From contig JAISBH010000203.1 in NCBI GenBank assembly GCA_031266295.1, forward strand, positions 1 to 22,227: 22,227 nucleotides of DNA, given 5' to 3'. The DNA comes from Oscillospiraceae bacterium. Lineage in GTDB: Bacteria > Bacillota > Clostridia > Christensenellales > Aristaeellaceae. Under the pieces are notes generated by a model. That model had not been told where the DNA came from and made no database searches. It saw only the letters and a program-made list of their open reading frames with translations. The position numbers were made by a program, and so were the translations under genes. The stretch's first letter is position 1, and each line of letters starts with the position of its first letter. This document shows positions 1-5,908 of the stretch, piece by piece.

Positions 1-502
1 GTATATGACCGTACAGGGCGCTGGCGTTGTGCGACCATGCCTTGCAGAACCACTCCGCGCGGAGATCGTCCGGAGCGCGCACGGTCAGCGACATCAATTC
101 CTCGTCCTGTTCCATGATGGAGAGGTGAACCGCGCGCGCTCCGTCCTCAAGCGATTCGATACGATGCACGACGTGCTGCTCATGGCTGAACCGCGCGCGC
201 CATCCGATCAGCGCGTCGTCGATGCTGACCCGCCGCGAGTATGGTATCCGCCTCTGGAACAGATCCAGCGTCTGGATGCCCGCGACGGACGGCTGGTACA
301 GCACGCCCAGCGGATGCAGCTGCTTGCGCAGCAGCCCGTTCTCACGCAGTTCAGCCAGCGCCAGCTGCAGATCGATATAGTTCATCTGGTCGCGGTCGAC
401 GAAAAACCGCAGCAATTGTTCGGCGGTGGTCGGGCCAAGCCCATGCATCGCATACAGCAGCAGCAGTTTATCCTCGGTGTGCGATCCTTTTCTTTGTATC
501 AT
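1..502 (-). CDS. DUF4364 family protein (C-terminus cut by window edge)
   Basis: The minus strand is open from an ATG at 502-500 to the window edge, giving at least 167 codons without a stop. The product begins MIQRKGSHTEDKLLLLYAMH and continues with a helical stretch, including a segment reading AEQLLRFFVDRDQMNYIDLQ, that looks like a winged-helix N-terminus. I recognise this as the DUF4364 family, a Clostridia-restricted group of about 170-180 residues with a predicted winged-helix fold and no established function. Probably only the last few residues are missing. A purine-rich GGAAGG lies about 11 bases before the ATG. The gene lies downstream of the HPr-like gene on the same strand, with a terminator between them, so it is probably not strongly co-transcribed. 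The family call is from recognition, not from a search. Confidence 0.75.
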   Translation of the reverse strand, partial: MIQRKGSHTEDKLLLLYAMHGLGPTTAEQLLRFFVDRDQMNYIDLQLALAELRENGLLRKQLHPLGVLYQPSVAGIQTLDLFQRRIPYSRRVSIDDALIGWRARFSHEQHVVHRIESLEDGARAVHLSIMEQDEELMSLTVRAPDDLRAEWFCKAWSHNASALYGHI

Positions 503-612
503 GCCTATATTAACCTTCCGCAAGAGGGCGACGCAGCACCAGCCTCGCCTTCCGGCTGAGGGACTTAAGTTGACTTCGCCGACTCCGTCAACCGACGCCA
601 ACCTAATCGACC

Positions 613-646
613 TAATAAAAGAAAACCGTTCGCTTGCGGCGAACGG
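613..646 (-). terminator. Rho-independent terminator of the HPr-like gene
   Basis: On the minus strand, a perfect 8-bp stem (CCGTTCGC at 639-646 pairing with GCGAACGG at 626-633, five-base loop) is followed by TTTTCTTTTATT. It lies 12 bases after the stop of the HPr-like gene, the normal position for an intrinsic terminator. Confidence 0.9.
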
Positions 647-658
647 CCGTCTGTCGGG

Positions 659-886
659 TTACGCGTAGAACGGCTTGATCTGCTCAAGCAGGTCTTCACA
701 GTCGTCCGAGTAAATCTCCAGCGTGATCGGGTGGGACAGATCCAGGCTGAATATACCCAGGATAGATTTCGCGTCCACGACATGACGTCCGGCGCGTAAA
801 TCCATGTCATACCCGTAACGGCTGACGATGTTGACGAAGTTCTTCACGTTCTCCGCCAAGCTGAGCTTGATGTTGACAGATTTCAT
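659..886 (-). CDS. HPr-like domain protein lacking the phosphorylatable histidine
   Basis: A 75-residue protein with the size and fold signature of the PTS phosphocarrier HPr. The helix-2 region VDAKSILGIFSLDL (residues 37-50) matches the HPr segment around the regulatory serine, so Ser41 corresponds to HPr Ser46. The N-terminal active-site loop, normally GxHARPA with His15, instead reads LAENVKNF and has no histidine. The protein therefore cannot take phosphate from Enzyme I in the usual way. Such proteins are common in Clostridia, and a regulatory rather than transport role is inferred. I chose the ATG at 886-884 because AAGGAG lies nine bases upstream; an in-frame GTG two codons earlier is only three bases from it. 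It has its own promoter and terminator, so it is probably monocistronic. Confidence 0.85.
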   Translation of the reverse strand: MKSVNIKLSLAENVKNFVNIVSRYGYDMDLRAGRHVVDAKSILGIFSLDLSHPITLEIYSDDCEDLLEQIKPFYA

Positions 887-941
887 ACGCACTCACTCCT
901 TCTATTGGGACGGGGAGTTCTCCTCACGCGCCCCCGAATGG

Positions 942-958
942 GTGGGGTTTTACCCCAC
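942..958 (-). promoter_or_regulatory. Hairpin at the 5' end of the HPr-like mRNA
   Basis: A perfect 7-bp stem (GTGGGGT / ACCCCAC) with a three-base loop starts about ten bases after the predicted transcription start of the HPr-like gene, leaving roughly 55 bases to the start codon. It has no U-tract, so it is more likely an mRNA-stabilising 5' structure or an attenuation element than a terminator. The function is inferred. Confidence 0.45.
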
Positions 959-974
959 ACCCGAACGCACAACC

Positions 975-1003
975 ATCATACCATACATTCCCATGGAAAG
1001 CAA
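975..1003 (-). promoter_or_regulatory. Sigma-A promoter for the HPr-like gene
   Basis: On the minus strand, TTGCTT (1003-998) and TATGAT (980-975) are separated by exactly 17 bases. The -10 box matches consensus at five of six positions. The predicted start near 968 gives a leader of about 80 bases. I see no gene in the rest of this 388-base gap (887-1274). It otherwise holds the leader hairpin, the putative promoter of the sugar operon and an inverted repeat. Confidence 0.65.
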
Positions 1004-1123
1004 CTGATAAACCGAAAGTTGTCTGGACCTAGATTTTACCGACCACCGGAGTGAGGGAATGCAATTCTTAACACTCCTTGTTATTGTAAACATCCAGACT
1101 ATCCATGCGCTTGACGGATAGAG

Positions 1124-1143
1124 TATAATATATTTGGTACCAA
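1124..1143 (+). promoter_or_regulatory. Putative activator-dependent promoter and overlapping palindrome for the sugar operon
   Basis: A perfect -10 box TATAAT (1124-1129) has no recognisable -35 box at 16-18 bases. A TTGACG at 1111-1116 is too close to serve. Weak -35 boxes are typical of promoters that need an activator, and an AraC-type activator is encoded in this operon. The 10-bp perfect palindrome TTGGTACCAA (1134-1143) sits where transcription would start, so it could be an operator. Both assignments are inference from position and sequence. Confidence 0.4.
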
Positions 1144-1163
1144 TGGCTAGTTGGACCGTTGAT

Positions 1164-1226
1164 TTAGGGTCTGTTCGAAAAATCTACCCCCAATCCCCAC
1201 TGCGTTATCTTTCGAACAAGCCCTAG
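1164..1226. repeat. Short inverted-repeat element flanked by TA
   Basis: The left arm TTAGGGTCTGTTCGAAA (1164-1180) matches the reverse complement of the right arm (1210-1226) at 14 of 17 positions, with about 29 bases between them. The core 1167-1223 starts GGG, ends CCC, and has TA on both sides (1165-1166 and 1224-1225). This resembles a very short MITE with a TA target duplication, as produced by IS630/Tc1-type transposition. It lies in the leader of the sugar operon and would also fold as a long RNA hairpin. No transposase is encoded inside it. Confidence 0.5.
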
Positions 1227-1274
1227 TTAGCCGGTTGGCTCGCCGCCCCATTAACTGTGGGAAGGGAATCACAC

Positions 1275-2258
1275 ATGCGCGTAAAGGCGTTTACTCCAAC
1301 ATTTGGGCAAGATTCACCCGCGTCGGCGTTCCGTGTCCGGCCCGGATTTTTGCGTGAGCTGGCGCTGCATCCCTCTCTCTATCTGATGGTTCTTCCGGGC
1401 GTGCTGTTCTTTTTGATATTCAACTATCTGCCGATGGCAGGTCTGGCCATCGCGTTCGTGGACTATAGTCCTATCGCGCCGTTCTTCGGACTGGGAAGCC
1501 GGTTCGTCGGATTTGAGAACTTTCGCTTCTTTTTTACATCTAACGATTGGAGCCGCATCACGTTGAACACGTTTTACCTGAATACGCTGTTCATATCAAC
1601 CGGACTGATCACCCAGATGCTGCTCGCGGTCGGTCTGAACGAGATGCGTGCCCAGGGTGTGAAGCGCCTCTCCCAAACCCTTATGTTCCTACCCAACTTC
1701 ATATCGTGGACGGTCGTGTCGGTGTTCTCGATAGCGCTGTTCTCGACCAATGAAGGGCTGACTAACAAATTCATAATGGCGTTCGGAGGGAAGACCGTCA
1801 ATTTCTACCAGACCGCATCTGTGTGGCCAGGTCTGCTGGTCGCGCTGCGGTTATGGAAAGGCGCGGGGTTCGGCACGGTCATATACCTGTCCACGATCGC
1901 GGGTATCAGCCAGGAGGTATACGAGGCAGCCACCATCGACGGCGCGAGCCGCATGGGCCGCATCCGCTACGTGACGCTGCCGCTGCTCAAGACCACGACG
2001 GCGATACTGCTGATCATGAGCATCGGCGGTATATTCAACGGTGACTTAGGCATGATATACGCCCTGATCGGCGACAACCCAATGCTGCGTTCCACGACCG
2101 ACGTAATCGATACGTACGTCTATCGCGCGCTGAGGCTAAACAACGATTACGGCATGTCGGCGGCGGTCGGTCTATTCCAATCAATCACGGGATTTGTGTT
2201 CGTCGTCGGAGCGAACGCCATAGCGAAGAAGCTGGATTCAGAATCGGCGCTGTTCTAA
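1275..2258 (+). CDS. Sugar ABC transporter permease, LplB type
   Basis: A 327-residue inner-membrane permease of the MalF/LplB branch of the carbohydrate-uptake-1 ABC family. Hydrophobic segments begin at SLYLMVLPGVLFFLIFNYLP (about residues 35-55), with roughly six spans in total. The EAA loop that contacts the ATPase reads YEAATIDGASRMGRIRYVTL. The ATG at 1275 is preferred because GAAGGG lies eight bases upstream; an upstream in-frame GTG at 1257 has no such site. It is the first gene of the catabolic operon and would form a heterodimer with the next permease. No ATPase is encoded here, which is usual for this group, where a shared MsmK-type ATPase is encoded elsewhere. The substrate cannot be read from the sequence; relatives move oligosaccharides or uronide-containing glycans. 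Confidence 0.92.
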   Translation: MRVKAFTPTFGQDSPASAFRVRPGFLRELALHPSLYLMVLPGVLFFLIFNYLPMAGLAIAFVDYSPIAPFFGLGSRFVGFENFRFFFTSNDWSRITLNTFYLNTLFISTGLITQMLLAVGLNEMRAQGVKRLSQTLMFLPNFISWTVVSVFSIALFSTNEGLTNKFIMAFGGKTVNFYQTASVWPGLLVALRLWKGAGFGTVIYLSTIAGISQEVYEAATIDGASRMGRIRYVTLPLLKTTTAILLIMSIGGIFNGDLGMIYALIGDNPMLRSTTDVIDTYVYRALRLNNDYGMSAAVGLFQSITGFVFVVGANAIAKKLDSESALF

Positions 2259-2327
2259 TTGGGCCGTAAGTCTGTTCGGTCGGGCCGATAGCCTGTTTCT
2301 ATAAGGGGTTGAGACGGCGGCCTGTTC
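2250..2327 (+). repeat. Degenerate tandem repeat between the permease genes
   Basis: CTGTTC/CTGTTT recurs at 2250, 2272, 2293 and 2322, each copy preceded by a GC-rich GGCC/GGCG block. This gives diverged units of about 21-29 bases. The first copy overlaps the end of the upstream permease gene. The array fills most of the 110-base gap between the two permeases. It is not clearly a terminator, and its function is unknown. Confidence 0.4.
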
Positions 2328-2368
2328 TTATATCTGGTTGAATGTAACCGTGGAAGGGGGGAGGTGAT

Positions 2369-3262
2369 TTGCGCAAGGAATCGTTGGTCGACCGCGCGAC
2401 TGTCGCGGGTTTCACCATCATATGTGCGTTGTTCGGACTAATGTGCTTGATGCCACTGTGGGTGGCGCTAGTCGCGTCGTTCTCCAACGAGTACGCGCTG
2501 ATTCGCTCGGGTTATCAGATATGGGTCAATCAGCTGGACTTTACCAGCTACCGGCTGATATTCAGCGGCAGCGACGATGTCTTGCGCGCATACGGCGTAA
2601 CGATCCTTACGACCTCGCTGGGCGTCGGAACCACGCTGTTCCTGACAGCGCTGACCGCGTTCCCGCTGTCGCTTCGCTCGATGCGCTATCGCGGCGCTAT
2701 ATCGTTCTTCGCCTACTTCACAATGTTGTTCAACGGCGGACTGGTGCCTAACTACATCCTGACCGTGCGCTTTCTTCACCTGAAGAACAACCTGCTCGTG
2801 CTGATTATCCCCGCTGCGCTGAACGCGTATAATCTCTTCTTGATGCGCAACTATTTCCAAACCTTGCCGGAATCGCTGGCGGAATCGGCCAAGATCGACG
2901 GTGCGGGCGACTTCCGCATATTTCGTTCGATCGCGCTGCCACTAGCGAAACCCATCCTCGCGACGATCGGACTGTTCGCTGCGATGGGTTATTGGAATGA
3001 ATGGTACCGCGTGCTGCTGTACATCGATCGGCGCAATATGTTCACGCTGCAGTTCCTTATAATGAAACTGCAGCAGCAGGTGGACTTCCTTAGCTCGTCC
3101 ATGAACCCGCAGGCTCGGCAATCGCTGGGGAACATCCCCATACCGACGATAGGGATCCGCCTAGCGACCGCAATGGTCTCCATCGGCCCGATCGTTCTGC
3201 TGTACCCATTCCTGCAGCGGTACTTTATCGGAGGTATTCTAATCGGATCCGTCAAAGGCTGA
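2369..3262 (+). CDS. Sugar ABC transporter permease, YtcP type
   Basis: A 297-residue permease of the MalG/YtcP branch and partner of the upstream LplB-type permease. About six hydrophobic spans are visible, starting with AGFTIICALFGLMCLMPLWV. The EAA loop reads LAESAKIDGAGDFRIFRSIA (around residue 170). The C-terminus GGILIGSVKG is typical of this family. The start codon is TTG at 2369, with a strong GGGGAGGTGAT immediately before it and no better ATG nearby. The TTG start and close spacing may set a modest translation rate. It lies 44 bases before the solute-binding protein start, as expected for one transcript. Substrate unknown. Confidence 0.92.
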   Translation: MRKESLVDRATVAGFTIICALFGLMCLMPLWVALVASFSNEYALIRSGYQIWVNQLDFTSYRLIFSGSDDVLRAYGVTILTTSLGVGTTLFLTALTAFPLSLRSMRYRGAISFFAYFTMLFNGGLVPNYILTVRFLHLKNNLLVLIIPAALNAYNLFLMRNYFQTLPESLAESAKIDGAGDFRIFRSIALPLAKPILATIGLFAAMGYWNEWYRVLLYIDRRNMFTLQFLIMKLQQQVDFLSSSMNPQARQSLGNIPIPTIGIRLATAMVSIGPIVLLYPFLQRYFIGGILIGSVKG

Positions 3263-3306
3263 CGGTACGGTCTATGAATAATTATGAACCACAAGGAGGT
3301 ATCACC

Positions 3307-4920
3307 ATGACACGAACCATACGCTTGTTATGTGCGCTGTTGACCGCGTCGATGCTGCTGGCGGGGTTCGGCGGCGTCGCGTCGGCCGAACAACCCAAGC
3401 AGGTAACGCTGGAGTTCCTGGCGCCGTCGCCTGTCTCACAGGTGAACGATATGGACGCCGTGCTCGCCAAGGTGTACGAACAGACTGACCCGACTCTGAA
3501 CGTTCGCATCAACTACACGTTCACCACGTTCGACGACATCGGCCAGAAAGCCTCGCTGAAGATGTCCTCCGGCGAGCCGCTGGATTTCGTGTTCACCGCG
3601 CAGTGGACGACGCCCTCGCTGGCGCAGATGGTCTCCAAGGGGCTGCTCGTCAACCTAGATACATACATTGAGTCTGGCGAATACCCTGGCTTGGCCAAGT
3701 ACTTCACCGGGGATCTGCACGATAACAACGCGGTGACCGACGCCGCAGGCGAAACGCACCTGTACGCGTTGCCCTTCACAAACACGTATTTGGGCGGCGG
3801 CGCGATCTATTACCGCAAGGATCTGGCTGACAAGTACGGCGTAGAGATCAACGACTACGATAGTCTGACCGCCTTCTTCGACGCAATCCTTGAGAACGAG
3901 CCGGGCATTGCGCCGTTCAGCTTCCTAGGATCGAACGACAGCATAAACGGCACGATCGCCGATCTATACCGCAGCGAGGCTTATACCAGCCAACATAACA
4001 ATCTCCCGGCCAGCGACGTATCCATCGTAATCGGCGAAGATGGTAAGGCTTACGCCTCTAGGCAGGTGTTCCCTGAACTGGATCCTGAATACTGGTCGCG
4101 CCTGCCGGACTACCGCAAGGCGGAGGATCCGCTGCTCAGCTATAAACTGGTGCGCGAGTGGTACGAGAAAGGCTATCTCGAAAGCGACCTGCTCTCCCAG
4201 AAGGATTACGAAGGGCAGTTCATGGCAGGACGCGCCGCGTCGTTCCCGCGCGCCGCTGATACGTACATGGATACGGTCGCGCGCTTCAAGACCGCCATGC
4301 CGGACGCCGAGCTGGGCCTGTTTATGACTGAACTGGGCATTCGCCACGGCGTGGATAAGGCCTCCGGTTCAGACTTCCGCGCGTGGAACTTCGGCGCGAT
4401 CCCGACCACGTCCAAGAACATTGACCGCACAGTCGGCTTCCTCAACTGGATATTTGAGGATCCCGCGAACCATGATCTGTTGGAACTGGGCATCGAGGGT
4501 AAACACTGGATCGCGGTCGGCGAGCATCAGTATTCATATCCCGAAGGGATAGACCTTAGCCAGAACTACAACTTTTATGGCTACGTGCTGACGTGGAATC
4601 CGCTGCTGGTACGCGACCATTCTGATACCCCGGCGTTCATCGCCGATATATATCAGAAGATGCGCGATCCGAATTTCTATTACAGGCGCGCCGACGCGGG
4701 CTTCACGTTCGTGACCGACACAATCAAGACGGAAGTCGCTAAGATCAACGACCTAAAATCCCTCAAGCGCGCTGTGGAGAACGGCGTTGTGGAGGATTAC
4801 GAGGGCGAGATGGCGAAGATACAGTCGCAATATGAAGCGGCGGGATACTGGGTAGTCGTCGAGGAGATGGAGCGCCAGTTCAATGAGTTCCTGCTTGAGC
4901 ATCCGTATATGGGACAGTAA
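3307..4920 (+). CDS. Extracellular solute-binding protein, LplA/YtcQ-like, with non-lipidated signal peptide
   Basis: A 537-residue substrate-capture protein for the two permeases. The ATG at 3307 follows AAGGAGG at seven bases; the upstream in-frame ATG at 3274 lacks a site. A signal peptide is clear: MTRTIR, a hydrophobic core to about residue 20, and an ASA cleavage site at 25-27 before EQ. Relatives in Firmicutes are normally lipoproteins with an L-A-G-C lipobox. Here LLAG (17-20) is followed by Phe21 (TTC at 3367-3369) instead of Cys, so lipid anchoring is not expected. The remainder has the two-lobe family layout, with YYRKDLADKYGVEIN near residue 165 and a family-like C-terminal region. 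It would bind a sugar or oligosaccharide; which one is unknown. Confidence 0.9.
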   Translation: MTRTIRLLCALLTASMLLAGFGGVASAEQPKQVTLEFLAPSPVSQVNDMDAVLAKVYEQTDPTLNVRINYTFTTFDDIGQKASLKMSSGEPLDFVFTAQWTTPSLAQMVSKGLLVNLDTYIESGEYPGLAKYFTGDLHDNNAVTDAAGETHLYALPFTNTYLGGGAIYYRKDLADKYGVEINDYDSLTAFFDAILENEPGIAPFSFLGSNDSINGTIADLYRSEAYTSQHNNLPASDVSIVIGEDGKAYASRQVFPELDPEYWSRLPDYRKAEDPLLSYKLVREWYEKGYLESDLLSQKDYEGQFMAGRAASFPRAADTYMDTVARFKTAMPDAELGLFMTELGIRHGVDKASGSDFRAWNFGAIPTTSKNIDRTVGFLNWIFEDPANHDLLELGIEGKHWIAVGEHQYSYPEGIDLSQNYNFYGYVLTWNPLLVRDHSDTPAFIADIYQKMRDPNFYYRRADAGFTFVTDTIKTEVAKINDLKSLKRAVENGVVEDYEGEMAKIQSQYEAAGYWVVVEEMERQFNEFLLEHPYMGQ

Positions 4921-4965
4921 CCTGGCATAGGCCTGGCTAAATCCCATGCATACATCGCGCCAACC

Positions 4966-4990
4966 AAAGGGGGATCGCCGATCCCCCTTT
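4966..4990 (+). terminator. Strong hairpin between the transport genes and the GRE genes
   Basis: A perfect 11-bp stem (AAAGGGGGATC / GATCCCCCTTT) with a three-base GCC loop lies 45 bases after the binding-protein stop and 25 bases before the activase start. The downstream T-tract is only three bases on the plus strand. It may therefore be a partial terminator or a 3' stabilising structure that lowers GRE expression relative to the binding protein. Confidence 0.55.
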
Positions 4991-5015
4991 CAACTCGTCC
5001 ATAGGAGGCCGTTAA

Positions 5016-5897
5016 ATGGGCATCGTAACAGAAATTCAACGCTTCTCCCTGAACGATGGGCCGGGGATCCGCACGACCGTATTCCTGAAGGGCTGCGACA
5101 TGCGCTGCGCCTGGTGCCACAACCCGGAGACGTGCGAACCTTCACGCCAGATGATGATCTATCCCGAGAGGTGTATCGGCTGCAACGCGTGCGTCCGGCT
5201 CGACGAGACGAAGGCGCGGTCAGGATTACCGCCGCCGCGCGAGTCACTGCAGCTTGACGACGCGGACGGATGCTTCTCCGGCGCGCTGCGTGTTGTAGGC
5301 CAGGAGATGGCAGCCTCGGCCGTCATGGAGGAGATCATACAGGACTGCGCGTATTATGAAGCCTCCGGCGGCGGAGTCACGATATCGGGCGGAGAAGCAA
5401 TGACTCAGCCGGCCTTCGTGAAAGAGCTGCTCACACTGTGCCGTGAGCATGGCGTTCAGGGCGCGGTCGAGACGAACCTTGCGTATACGTTCGATCGTCT
5501 TGCGGAACTGGCTGGCCTGCTCGACCTGGTGATGGCGGACGTCAAGATATTTGACCCCGCATCGCATCGCCGATGGACCGGCGTCGGCAACGAACGTATC
5601 TTGGAAAACGTCAAATCATTGCGGACGCTGAACATACCCGTTATACTGCGCACGCCAGTTATACCTGGCGTCAACGATAACAATGATGAAATCATCGCGA
5701 TCAGCCGCTATATCGCCGACAACGTGCCGAACCTAATGTATTATGAACTGCTCAACTTCAACCCGCTGGGAGACTCTAAGTACCGCGCCCTGGGTTTGGA
5801 TAACCCGTTCGCGCAAATGCGCCCGCTGTCCGCTGAGGATATAGAGCGTCTCGCGGATGCGGCGCGATCGTGCGGCATACCCGTACGGGTCGGGTGA
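5016..5897 (+). CDS. Glycyl radical enzyme activating protein (radical SAM, PflA family)
   Basis: A 293-residue radical SAM enzyme that would install the glycyl radical on the GRE encoded 11 bases downstream. The N-terminus IQRFSLNDGPGIRTTVFLKG and the cluster motif CDMRCAWC (Cys27, Cys31, Cys34; CX3CX2C) are diagnostic of GRE activases, as is the SGGGVTISGGEA segment that contacts SAM. The auxiliary ferredoxin-like insert is reduced. Only CIGCNAC (Cys53, 56, 59) and a distant Cys86 remain, enough for one extra cluster rather than the two found in many GRE activases. The ATG follows AGGAGG at seven bases. It functions in the cytoplasm and needs a reductant and SAM. The pairing with the neighbouring GRE is inferred from adjacency and is the normal arrangement. 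Confidence 0.93.
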   Translation: MGIVTEIQRFSLNDGPGIRTTVFLKGCDMRCAWCHNPETCEPSRQMMIYPERCIGCNACVRLDETKARSGLPPPRESLQLDDADGCFSGALRVVGQEMAASAVMEEIIQDCAYYEASGGGVTISGGEAMTQPAFVKELLTLCREHGVQGAVETNLAYTFDRLAELAGLLDLVMADVKIFDPASHRRWTGVGNERILENVKSLRTLNIPVILRTPVIPGVNDNNDEIIAISRYIADNVPNLMYYELLNFNPLGDSKYRALGLDNPFAQMRPLSAEDIERLADAARSCGIPVRVG

Positions 5898-5908
5898 GGA
5901 GGATTGTT

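Noticed and set aside
5..559. 184-codon open frame on the plus strand at the left edge
   Set aside because: It is the shadow of the minus-strand DUF4364 gene, whose frame gives a recognisable protein; the plus-strand product has no family features and no ribosome site.
1111..1129. TTGACG paired with TATAAT as a normal sigma-A promoter
   Set aside because: Only seven bases separate them, far less than the required 16-18.
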